DNA of 14,467 nucleotides from Atlantibacter sp032075065 (lineage in GTDB: Bacteria; Pseudomonadota; Gammaproteobacteria; Enterobacterales; Enterobacteriaceae), in NCBI RefSeq assembly GCF_032075065.1, contig NZ_DAMAZC010000111.1, positions 1 through 14,467 of the forward strand, read 5' to 3'. The notes beneath the pieces are model-generated. The model was not told the origin of the DNA and searched no databases. It was given only the letters and a program-made list of their open reading frames with translations. Positions 6,964 to 13,629 of this stretch are shown here, piece after piece; position 1 is the first letter of the stretch, and each line of letters starts with the position of its first letter. The position numbers were made by a program, and so were the translations under genes.

Positions 6964-8156
6964 GCCTGAGGGAGACCGGTTTCGAAAGCTGCATTAAATG
7001 CACCGTGTGTACTACCGCCTGCCCGGTGAGCCGCGCCAATCCACATTACCCTGGGCCGAAACAGGCCGGGCCGGACGGCGCGCGGCTGCGTCTTAAAGAT
7101 CCGACGCTGTACGACGAGGCGCTGAAATACTGTACCAACTGTAAGCGTTGCGAAGTGGCCTGCCCGTCGGACGTGAAAATCGGCGATATCATTCAGCGCG
7201 CCAGAGCGGAATATGCGCCGCATAACCCGTCGCTGCGCGATGCGCTGCTCAGCCATACCGACATCATGGGCTCGCTCTCCACGCCGTTTGCGCCGCTGGT
7301 TAACGCCGCTACCGGCATGAAACCTGTGCGCCAGCTGCTGGATAAAGCGTTAAAAATCGATCACCGCCGCAGCCTGCCGAAATACGCCTTTGGCACCTTT
7401 CGCCAGTGGTATCGCAAGCAGGCGGCGGCCCAGGCGCAGTTTGCCGATAAAGTGGCGTTTTTCCACGGCTGCTACGTCAATTACAACAATTCCACCCTCG
7501 GCAAAGACCTGGTGAAAGTGTTCAACGCCATGAACATCGGCGTGGAATTATTGAGCAAAGAGAAGTGCTGCGGCGTGCCGCTGATCGCTAACGGATTTGT
7601 CGATAAAGCGCGCAAACAGGCACGGGTAAACGCCCGTTCGCTGGAGGAAGCGATTATAGAACGCCGTCTGCCGGTGATCGCCACCTCGTCGACCTGCACC
7701 TTCACGCTGCGTGACGAATACCCGCACGTGCTGGACGTGGATACCACCCCGCTGCGCGACAGCATCGAACTGGCGACCCGCTTCCTGTGGCGGCGGCTGG
7801 AAGATGGCGCGACGCTGGATCTTAAGCCGACGCCGCTGCGCGTGGCCTATCACACGCCCTGCCATATGGAAAAAATGGGCTGGGCGATTTACACCCTGGA
7901 ATTACTGAAACGCATCCCCGGCGTGGAAGTGCTGGTGCTGGATTCACGCTGCTGCGGGATTGCCGGCACCTACGGTTTTAAATCGGAGAACTACCCGACG
8001 TCGCAAGCCATCGGCGAGCCGCTGTTTAAGCAGATTGAACAGAGCGGCGTGGATCTGGTGATCACCGACTGCGAAACCTGCAAATGGCAAATCGAGATGT
8101 CCACCAGCAAGCGCTGTGAACATCCGATTACCCTGCTGGCGCAGGCGCTGGGCTGA
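6960..8156 (+). CDS. glpC: Anaerobic glycerol-3-phosphate dehydrogenase subunit C
   Basis: Iron-sulfur subunit that anchors GlpAB to the inner membrane and passes electrons to menaquinone. It has 398 residues (396 in E. coli). Two ferredoxin-type [4Fe-4S] motifs are at C11-x2-C14-x2-C17-x3-C21-P and C58-x2-C61-x2-C64-x3-C68-P. Two CCG (heterodisulfide-reductase-like) domains follow: C203-C204-G, and C331-C332-G with C301 before it and C371-x2-C374 after it. All of these cysteines are present. The start overlaps the glpB stop (ATGA at 6960-6963). It is the last gene of the operon and converges on yfaY across a 32-base gap holding a strong hairpin. Confidence 0.97.
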   Translation: MSLRETGFESCIKCTVCTTACPVSRANPHYPGPKQAGPDGARLRLKDPTLYDEALKYCTNCKRCEVACPSDVKIGDIIQRARAEYAPHNPSLRDALLSHTDIMGSLSTPFAPLVNAATGMKPVRQLLDKALKIDHRRSLPKYAFGTFRQWYRKQAAAQAQFADKVAFFHGCYVNYNNSTLGKDLVKVFNAMNIGVELLSKEKCCGVPLIANGFVDKARKQARVNARSLEEAIIERRLPVIATSSTCTFTLRDEYPHVLDVDTTPLRDSIELATRFLWRRLEDGATLDLKPTPLRVAYHTPCHMEKMGWAIYTLELLKRIPGVEVLVLDSRCCGIAGTYGFKSENYPTSQAIGEPLFKQIEQSGVDLVITDCETCKWQIEMSTSKRCEHPITLLAQALG

Positions 8157-8161
8157 TACAT

Positions 8162-8182
8162 CGCCGGGCGCAACGCCCGGCG
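8162..8182. terminator. GC-rich hairpin between converging glpC and yfaY
   Basis: A perfect 9-bp stem (8162-8170 with 8174-8182, arms of G and C only) closes the 3-base loop CAA. Neither strand has a T tract after it, so it is not a textbook intrinsic terminator. It could stabilise the 3' ends of both converging mRNAs or aid termination. Confidence 0.5.
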
Positions 8183-8188
8183 ACGCCA

Positions 8189-9388
8189 TTATTCAATAAA
8201 TACCGATTCCACCACGTTAATCCAGCCGTGATCGCTGGCGATATCTTTGCCGTTCAGCCAGCGGCGCAGAATGTTTAACGCCATCATGGCGCACACTTCC
8301 TGACGTACCTGCACACTGTGACGGGTGGTGTTGAACTTCACCCGCAGGGCGTGGGTGCCTTGCGGGGTGGATAGCGCGAAGTTAAGGTGATCTTCTTCCA
8401 GCCCCGAGACCGCCAGCGCCAGCCCGGCGAAATGGTTAATCCGCCGCTCCGCCGTCCAGTGCGCGGTTTGGATCAGCGTTTCCTGCTGGGCAGGCACCAC
8501 TTCGCTGGCCAGCAGCGGCGCAGACTCGCGAGAAAGCTGGAGCGCCAGCAGGCCGCCGGTGAACTGCTCGCTAAGGGTCAGGCTCAGTTGCCGCTCGTTG
8601 AGATTGCGGGCAATTTGCGCCGGTAAACCTTCGGTGCCTTCAAAAATCACACTCTCCCCCGCCACCTTGCGAATTTCCGGCCACAGGGCCTCCATCGCCG
8701 CGCGCTGCTCGCCGGGCCCAGTGAGTTTGAGTTCAATAATCGGCATCGAAGAGCGGTAACCGATGACCACATCCGGCGGCAGGCTAAGGCCGTCAAGGCT
8801 CTGGGCGAGATCGCTTTCCGAACGGCCAAAGGTGGTTAAGCGCAGGCACACCGGCGCGGACGGCAGTGAAAACTGCTGTTGCAGGCGCGGCAGGATCTCC
8901 TGTTGCACCATCTGTTTGAATTCAGAGGGAACGCCCGGCGTGAAGAAGATGCGGCAGCGGTTGAGGGTGATGGCGAATCCGCAGGCGGTGCCCACCGGAT
9001 TGTCGATCATTTCGCTGCTGGCAGGGATCAGCGCCTGTTTGCGGTTGCTGGGAGCCATCACGCGGCCACGCTCGGAAAAGAAGCGCGCCATATGTTCCAG
9101 CCATTCTTCATGCAGTACCAGCTCTTCGCCCAACGCCAGGGCGGCGGCTTCGGCGCTCAGATCGTCACTGGTTGGGCCAAGGCCGCCGTTGACGATGAGA
9201 ATATCGGCATGCTGGCTGCGTTCGCGCAGCACGGCCACTAAATCTTCGAGTTTGTCGCCGACGGTATTGCGGCGGGAGAGCGGAACACCCTGGTTAAAAA
9301 AATAATCGGCAAGCCAGGCGGCATTGGTATCAACGATTTGACCGTGCAGCACTTCGTCGCCCGTTGACAGCATTTCTACTTTTAACAT
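8189..9388 (-). CDS. yfaY: CinA-like protein with degenerate NMN-deamidase domain
   Basis: A 399-residue orthologue of E. coli YfaY (about 400). The N-terminal domain is of the molybdopterin-binding (MoCF/COG1058) type, with STGDEVLHG at 8-16 and NGGLGPTSDD at 67-76. The C-terminal domain resembles the CinA/PncC nicotinamide-mononucleotide deamidase fold, but the usual ESCTGG motif is replaced by EQFTGG (within residues 273-279), so the Ser-Cys pair is lost. From memory, E. coli YfaY also lacks the deamidase activity shown by PncC. The cellular role is unknown. The ATG at 9388-9386 has GGAG 6-8 bases upstream. It lies downstream of yfaZ in the same direction but probably has its own promoter, with TATAGT (- strand) at 9422-9417. 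Confidence 0.93.
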   Translation of the reverse strand: MLKVEMLSTGDEVLHGQIVDTNAAWLADYFFNQGVPLSRRNTVGDKLEDLVAVLRERSQHADILIVNGGLGPTSDDLSAEAAALALGEELVLHEEWLEHMARFFSERGRVMAPSNRKQALIPASSEMIDNPVGTACGFAITLNRCRIFFTPGVPSEFKQMVQQEILPRLQQQFSLPSAPVCLRLTTFGRSESDLAQSLDGLSLPPDVVIGYRSSMPIIELKLTGPGEQRAAMEALWPEIRKVAGESVIFEGTEGLPAQIARNLNERQLSLTLSEQFTGGLLALQLSRESAPLLASEVVPAQQETLIQTAHWTAERRINHFAGLALAVSGLEEDHLNFALSTPQGTHALRVKFNTTRHSVQVRQEVCAMMALNILRRWLNGKDIASDHGWINVVESVFIE

Positions 9389-9391
9389 TAT

Positions 9392-9441
9392 TTTCTCCGC
9401 GAGATGGGAACGCCTTACTATAGCGCAAGCGTGCGGAGAAA
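9392..9441. repeat. 9-bp inverted repeat around the yfaY promoter
   Basis: TTTCTCCGC (9392-9400) and GCGGAGAAA (9433-9441) are perfect reverse complements 32 bases apart. The left arm contains the yfaY ribosome-binding site on the - strand; the candidate -10 lies between the arms. The right arm would be upstream of the transcript, so any role would be in DNA rather than RNA. Confidence 0.5.
9417..9422 (-). promoter_or_regulatory. Candidate yfaY -10 element
   Basis: The - strand reads TATAGT, about 28-30 bases upstream of the yfaY ATG. No good -35 lies at 16-18 bases, so confidence is low. Confidence 0.35.
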
Positions 9442-9452
9442 TTGCAGGAGAT

Positions 9453-9473
9453 GACGCGGCGCAAAGCCGCGTC
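9453..9473. terminator. Hairpin after yfaZ
   Basis: A perfect 8-bp GC-rich stem (9453-9460 with 9466-9473) closes a 5-base loop, 9 bases after the yfaZ stop. On the - strand it is followed by ATCTCCTG, not a T tract, so yfaZ transcription may partly continue into yfaY. Confidence 0.5.
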
Positions 9474-9481
9474 TGGATTGC

Positions 9482-10024
9482 TTAGAAGTGTGCACTAACG
9501 CCGACATACGGACCGTCAGCCACTTTGCTGTCAGCTTCGTTATCTTTACCGGTCATGTTGATGTAACGGTAGCCGGCTTCAACGCTGATGGGACGCATCA
9601 CTGTGAAACGCGCACCCGCGCTGGCTTCCTGATAATCGTTCACGCCGCTGGAAAGGGAGTCTGGTGAATAGTAATAGTCACCGAAAACGCTGAAACTGTC
9701 GCTAAGTTTCCAGCTCAGACCGCCGCCAACTGCCGCCGCATAGCCTTCATCGCCCGCGTTCGGGTTCAGATAGATGCCTTTCCCCCCAACGGTGGCCATA
9801 AACGGCCCCAGCGGCAGATTAAGCCCCAGGCCTAATCCAGCGATATCGCCATGATCGTCGTTGTGCGCCCAGTTGCCGCTCAACGCCAGGCCGCTGGTAT
9901 CGGTGCCCATACCTACTGCAAGGTTGGTGTATTTTTCGCCCGCCTGCCCGCTGATGCTAATAGCGCTGGCAGAGAGAGAAACCAACATAAATCCGGCTGC
10001 GCCGGCTAGAAGTAATTTTTTCAT
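9482..10024 (-). CDS. yfaZ: YfaZ family outer-membrane beta-barrel protein
   Basis: A 180-residue exported protein of the YfaZ family, equal in length to E. coli YfaZ. Residues 1-21 form a clear signal peptide (MKKLLLAGAAG, hydrophobic core, then SASA) with likely cleavage before ISISG. The mature part has alternating, glycine-rich strands (LGLGLNLPLG, YRYINMTG) and ends in phenylalanine (VGVSAHF), the usual signal for outer-membrane barrel insertion. It is probably an 8-stranded or similar small barrel; substrate and role are unknown. I chose ATG 10024-10022 because the signal peptide begins there. An in-frame start at 10084 would add 20 residues, and the proposed transcription start lies downstream of it. 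The gene is divergent from the catalase. Confidence 0.93.
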   Translation of the reverse strand: MKKLLLAGAAGFMLVSLSASAISISGQAGEKYTNLAVGMGTDTSGLALSGNWAHNDDHGDIAGLGLGLNLPLGPFMATVGGKGIYLNPNAGDEGYAAAVGGGLSWKLSDSFSVFGDYYYSPDSLSSGVNDYQEASAGARFTVMRPISVEAGYRYINMTGKDNEADSKVADGPYVGVSAHF

Positions 10025-10082
10025 TCCATTCGCCCCACAAACAAGTCCGCAAAAACTCCACGCAAAGTGCGCAAAACGGCGC

Positions 10083-10110
10083 ATTGTACCGTTATCTCCG
10101 CCTCAGGCAA
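10083..10110 (-). promoter_or_regulatory. Candidate sigma-70 promoter for yfaZ
   Basis: On the - strand TTGCCT (10110-10105) and TACAAT (10088-10083) are separated by 16 bases, 4/6 and 5/6 matches to the consensus hexamers. The start would be near 10076, leaving a leader of about 50 bases. This also argues against the longer yfaZ start at 10084. Confidence 0.6.
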
Positions 10111-10145
10111 TGTATCTATCTATTTCATTAATAGGTTAAGTGTAA
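10109..10145. promoter_or_regulatory. OxyR-like motif upstream of yfaZ and the catalase
   Basis: The inner pair CTAT-N7-ATAG (10120-10134) fits the centre of the OxyR consensus ATAG-N7-CTAT-N7-ATAG-N7-CTAT exactly. The outer elements AATG (10109-10112) and GTAA (10142-10145) each match 2 of 4, giving 12 of 16. It abuts the proposed yfaZ -35 and is about 160 bases before the catalase start. OxyR sites are degenerate, so this is tentative. Confidence 0.3.
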
Positions 10146-10212
10146 TTAATTGAAAATAAACATCATTTTAAGAGAAACACCCGAGCCAATTTTTGCGATA
10201 GGGCAACACACA

Positions 10213-10226
10213 TTGTTGTTGATCAA
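10213..10226. promoter_or_regulatory. FNR-like box upstream of the catalase
   Basis: The sequence TTGTT-GTTG-ATCAA matches TTGAT-N4-ATCAA at 9 of 10 positions and is centred 88 bases before the catalase ATG. Placed at -41.5, it would give a start near 10261 with CATGTT (10249-10254) as a poor -10. I see no better catalase promoter, so an activator-dependent one is possible. Confidence 0.4.
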
Positions 10227-10307
10227 GGCACGTTTTAAAAATTAGCGCCATGTTGATATCGAGTATCCACATGGAACTAACGGTTATATTCATTCAGGAG
10301 ATATAAG

Positions 10308-11756
10308 ATGACCAAAAAAGGATTGACCACCGCCGCAGGCGCACCGGTTGCCCATAACAATAACGTCGCGACCGCTGGCCCGCGTGGTCCGATGCTGCTA
10401 CAGGATGTCTGGTTCCTTGAGAAATTAGCCCATTTCGATCGTGAAGTGATCCCCGAGCGCCGTATGCACGCGAAAGGTTCCGGCGCTTACGGCACTTTCA
10501 CCGTCACCCATGACATTACCGCGTTTTCCCGCGCGAAAATCTTTTCCCAAATCGGTAAAAAAACCGACCTGTTTATTCGTTTCTCCACCGTAGCCGGTGA
10601 ACGCGGCGCTGCGGATGCCGAACGCGATATCCGCGGGTTCTCCATCAAGTTTTATACCGAAGAGGGCAACTGGGATCTGGTCGGCAACAACACGCCGGTG
10701 TTCTATCTGCGCGATCCGCTGAAGTTCCCGGATCTCAACCACGTGGTAAAACGCGATCCGCGTACTAACCTGCGTAACAACACCTACAAGTGGGATTTCT
10801 TCTCTCTGCAACCAGAATCGCTGCATCAGTTAACTATCGATTTCAGCGATCGCGGCCTGCCGTTCTCCTATCGCACCATGCACGGTTTCGGCAGCCACAC
10901 CTTCAGCTTTATTAACTACAACAACGAGCGTTTCTGGGTGAAATTCCACCTGAAATCCCAGCAGGGCATCGCTAACCTGATGGACGACGACGCCAAACGT
11001 CTGGTAGCGGAAGATCGTGAAAGCTCGCAGCGCGACCTGTTCGAGCATATCGAGAAAGGCGATTTCCCGCGCTGGAAGCTGTACGTGCAGGTGATGCCGG
11101 AAGCGGAAGCCTCGCAAACGCCTTATAACCCGTTCGACCTGACCAAAGTCTGGCCCCACGGCGATTATCCGCTGATCGAAGTGGGCGAACTGGAGCTGAA
11201 CCGCAACCCGGATAATTATTTTGCCGAAGTCGAGCAGGTGGCGATGTCCCCGGCTAACGTGGTGCCCGGCATTGGTTTCTCGCCGGACCGCATGTTGCAG
11301 GGCCGTCTGTTCTCTTATGGCGATGCCCACCGCTACCGTTTAGGGGTCAACCATCACCAGATCCCGGTCAACAAGCCGCGCTGCCCGTTCCATAACTATC
11401 ATCGCGACGGCGCGATGCGCGTGGACGGCAACAGCGGCAACGGCCCGACTTATGAGCCGAACAGCTTTGGCGTATTCCAGGAACAGCCGGATTTCAGCGA
11501 GCCGCCGTTGACCCTTGAAGGCGCAGCGGACCACTGGAACCATCGCGAAGATACTGACTACTTCAGCCAGCCGCGCAAGCTGTTTGAACTGCTGAGCGAC
11601 GAAGAGCATCAGCGCATGTTCCAGCGTATCGCGGGCGATATGAAAGACGTGCCGGAGTTTATCCAGCAGCGCCAGATCGGTCTGTTCAGCGAAGTTCACC
11701 CGGATTACGGCGCAGGCGTCGCTGCCGCGCTGGCCGCTATCAAAGCCGCAAAATAA
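10308..11756 (+). CDS. katA: Monofunctional heme catalase, small-subunit (clade 3, KatA type)
   Basis: Breaks hydrogen peroxide into water and oxygen in the cytoplasm (no signal peptide). The 482 residues place it in the small-subunit, NADPH-binding clade 3, unlike E. coli KatE (large) or KatG (catalase-peroxidase). It closely resembles Proteus mirabilis catalase along its whole length. Essential residues fall at the same numbers as in that enzyme: distal H54 (ERRMHAKG), N127 (DLVGNNTP) and proximal heme ligand Y337 (RLFSYGDAHRYR). M53 corresponds to the methionine that is oxidised to a sulfone in the P. mirabilis enzyme. The ATG at 10308 has AGGAG with 8-base spacing. The gene is a single unit: divergent from yfaZ and closed by a strong terminator. 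No catalase lies here in E. coli, so it is a lineage-specific gene in a conserved setting. Function is near certain; the symbol is less so. Confidence 0.96.
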   Translation: MTKKGLTTAAGAPVAHNNNVATAGPRGPMLLQDVWFLEKLAHFDREVIPERRMHAKGSGAYGTFTVTHDITAFSRAKIFSQIGKKTDLFIRFSTVAGERGAADAERDIRGFSIKFYTEEGNWDLVGNNTPVFYLRDPLKFPDLNHVVKRDPRTNLRNNTYKWDFFSLQPESLHQLTIDFSDRGLPFSYRTMHGFGSHTFSFINYNNERFWVKFHLKSQQGIANLMDDDAKRLVAEDRESSQRDLFEHIEKGDFPRWKLYVQVMPEAEASQTPYNPFDLTKVWPHGDYPLIEVGELELNRNPDNYFAEVEQVAMSPANVVPGIGFSPDRMLQGRLFSYGDAHRYRLGVNHHQIPVNKPRCPFHNYHRDGAMRVDGNSGNGPTYEPNSFGVFQEQPDFSEPPLTLEGAADHWNHREDTDYFSQPRKLFELLSDEEHQRMFQRIAGDMKDVPEFIQQRQIGLFSEVHPDYGAGVAAALAAIKAAK

Positions 11757-11763
11757 CCGTCAG

Positions 11764-11789
11764 GCGGGAGTTCAGACTCCCGCTTTTTT
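11764..11789 (+). terminator. Rho-independent terminator of the catalase gene
   Basis: A perfect 8-bp stem (11764-11771 with 11776-11783) closes the loop TCAG and is followed by six Ts (11784-11789), 7 bases after the catalase stop. Confidence 0.93.
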
Positions 11790-11837
11790 CCCCGCCGCGT
11801 TACACTCATCCCCCTTCTGACTAATAAGGATATGACT

Positions 11838-12263
11838 ATGCGTCAACGGACTATTGTCTGCCCGCTGATTGAAAACCAGGGCGAATATTTACTGTGTAAA
11901 ATGGCCGATCACCGTGGCGTGTTCCCCGGCCAGTGGGCACTCTCGGGTGGCGGCATGGAGCCAGGCGAAACCATGGAGCAGGCGCTGCGCCGCGAAATCG
12001 CCGAAGAGCTGGGCGAGCAGTTAGTGATTTCCCGCGTGACGCCCTGGATCTTCAGCGACGACGTGCGGATGAAAACCTACGCCGACGGTAGCCAGGAAGA
12101 GATCTACATGATTTATTTGATTTTTGACTGCGTGGCGGCCAACCGGGATATCGTGCTGAACGAGGAGTTTCAGGACCATGCCTGGGTGAAGCCGGAAGAT
12201 TTCCCGAATTACGATTTAAACGTGGCGACGCGCACCACGCTGAGTAAGAAAGGCTTGCTCTGA
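11838..12263 (+). CDS. nudI: Nudix nucleoside triphosphatase NudI
   Basis: A 141-residue Nudix hydrolase, equal in length to E. coli NudI (YfaO), which prefers pyrimidine (deoxy)nucleoside triphosphates and may clean the nucleotide pool. The Nudix box is complete: G38-x5-E44-x7-R52-E53-I-x-E56-E57-x-G59; the usual final hydrophobic residue is E60. The C-terminal part (EEIYMIYLIFDC, FQDHAWVKPED) matches the family. Two in-frame ATGs compete, at 11832 and 11838. AAGGA (11826-11830) is 7 bases before the second but only 1 before the first, so 11838 is chosen; it also matches the E. coli start (MRQRTIVCP). The gene follows the catalase terminator and must have its own promoter, which I could not place. 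Its TGA is one base from the menE stop. Confidence 0.95.
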   Translation: MRQRTIVCPLIENQGEYLLCKMADHRGVFPGQWALSGGGMEPGETMEQALRREIAEELGEQLVISRVTPWIFSDDVRMKTYADGSQEEIYMIYLIFDCVAANRDIVLNEEFQDHAWVKPEDFPNYDLNVATRTTLSKKGLL

Positions 12264-12264
12264 T

Positions 12265-13629
12265 TTAGCCGCGGTCGCCGTTGACCCACTGCTGCAATGC
12301 CCGGCGCGAGATTTTAATCCCGCCGTTTTTAAAATGCGGCGGCAGCGCCAGCCAGCGCACCGGCTGCTGAAAACGCGCCAGCTTGTCGCTAACCCACTCG
12401 GCAAGGCTGGTGAGATCCAAGTCGGTCTCGCCTTCCACAATCGCCACCGGGCGATGGCCAAATTCGCTGTCCGCCAGCGGCACCACAAACGCCTGGCTGA
12501 TTTGCGGATGGGTAACAATGACCCGCTCCACCTCCTCCGGCTGAATGCCCTCGCCCGCGCTGAAAAACAGGTTATCGATCCGGCCCAGCACCGTTAACCG
12601 CCCATCGTGAATTTCACCGCGATCCCGGGTAGCGAACCAGCCATCGGAATTCAGTAATGGGACGAGGGTTCCATTACGCCAGTAGCCGCTGGCAAGGCTG
12701 GCGGAGCGCAGCCACACTTCGCCGTCAACGATTTTCACTGTGCGTTCCGGCAGCGCCGCGCCGACGTCCGGTTTGCCGTCTGCCCGTTTAGCGCACACGG
12801 TAGACGCCGCTTCGGTCATGCCGTAGCCGCACCAGCAGGCGATGCCGCGTTCGGTAGCGGCATCGGTTAACTCGACGGGGATCGCCGCGCCGCCTAACAG
12901 TACCGCTTTGAGGGTCAGCGTCTGTTTGTCATTCACTAAACGCCACAGCTGCGTCGGCACCAGCGAGGCGTGCGTGCAACCGCGCAGCGCCTCATGCAGG
13001 GCAACGGATTCGCGCACCGCCAGCTGCGCGCCCGCCAGTAGCCAGCGCCACAAAATCCCCTGCCCGGAGACATGAAACAGCGGCAGCGACAGCAGCCAGC
13101 AGTCCTGCGGAAGGAACGGGATCGCCGCCAGCACGCCCTGCGCCGATGCCAGATGCGCCTGGGCGCTGTGCGCCGCCGCTTTCGGCAACCCGGTAGAGCC
13201 GGAGGTCAGCGTCATTGAGACGATCCGGTTCGGCTGCCAGTCGCCTGTTTTTGCGGGCTCACCCGGCGCCAGCGCCAGCGCGGGAAAGCGGTTTAATAGC
13301 GCGTCGCAGCCCAGCTCCAGTGCAAAGTCGATATTGAGTGCGGGCAGCAGTTCGTCAAGCAACGCCGACGGCAGTTGCGGATTGAGCGGTAGAACCCGCG
13401 CGCCGCACTGCATCAGCGCCAGCCAGGCCAGCACCATCTGCGGGCTGTTACGCCCGCGCAGCGCCACGCCCGCGCCGTCGCTGACACCCTGCTGCGCCAG
13501 CCCCGCCGCCAGCGCGTCCACCTGCTGGCAAAGCTGCCGCCAGCTAAGGGTCCGATCGTTGAGCGTCAGCGCAGTCGCGTCGCCGCGCCGCTGCGCCCAG
13601 TGCTGCCAGGGCCACCGGGTGAAGATCAC
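12265..13629 (-). CDS. menE: o-Succinylbenzoate-CoA ligase (menaquinone biosynthesis)
   Basis: ATP-dependent ligase of the adenylate-forming (ANL) superfamily. It activates o-succinylbenzoate to its CoA thioester, the substrate of MenB in menaquinone synthesis. It has 454 residues (about 451 in E. coli). Motifs in order: phosphate-binding TSGSTGLPK at 142-150, YGMTE at 269-273, TRDRGE at 334-339, GRIDN hinge at 349-353, and the C-terminal catalytic lysine K439 (NGGIKIS). The start is GTG at 13629-13627, overlapping the menC stop in GTGA; GGAG lies about 9 bases upstream inside menC. It is the last gene of the men operon. Its TAA (12267-12265) faces the nudI stop across a single base, with no terminator hairpin visible in between. 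Confidence 0.96.
   Translation of the reverse strand: MIFTRWPWQHWAQRRGDATALTLNDRTLSWRQLCQQVDALAAGLAQQGVSDGAGVALRGRNSPQMVLAWLALMQCGARVLPLNPQLPSALLDELLPALNIDFALELGCDALLNRFPALALAPGEPAKTGDWQPNRIVSMTLTSGSTGLPKAAAHSAQAHLASAQGVLAAIPFLPQDCWLLSLPLFHVSGQGILWRWLLAGAQLAVRESVALHEALRGCTHASLVPTQLWRLVNDKQTLTLKAVLLGGAAIPVELTDAATERGIACWCGYGMTEAASTVCAKRADGKPDVGAALPERTVKIVDGEVWLRSASLASGYWRNGTLVPLLNSDGWFATRDRGEIHDGRLTVLGRIDNLFFSAGEGIQPEEVERVIVTHPQISQAFVVPLADSEFGHRPVAIVEGETDLDLTSLAEWVSDKLARFQQPVRWLALPPHFKNGGIKISRRALQQWVNGDRG

Larger units (their letters stand above)
10025..10307. other. Divergent intergenic region, yfaZ / catalase
   Basis: This 283-base region is AT-rich relative to its neighbours. It holds the yfaZ promoter, the OxyR-like motif, the FNR-like box, a CAACA/TGTTG inverted repeat (10204-10208, 10214-10218) overlapping that box, and the catalase ribosome-binding site (AGGAG, 8 bases before 10308). 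I find no small gene, RNA gene, integration scar or terminal repeat in it. Confidence 0.6.

Noticed and set aside
8162..8182. REP-type repeat element between glpC and yfaY
   Set aside because: It is a palindrome, but it lacks the imperfect stem and flanking sequence I know from enterobacterial REP units, and there is only one copy in the window.
10025..10084. N-terminal extension of YfaZ by 20 residues
   Set aside because: The signal peptide begins at the internal Met (10024), and the candidate -10 element at 10083-10088 overlaps the upstream start.
10281..10291. TATATT upstream of the catalase as a sigma-70 -10
   Set aside because: No acceptable -35 lies 16-18 bases upstream, and the start it implies would be only about 10-15 bases from the ATG, crowding the ribosome-binding site.
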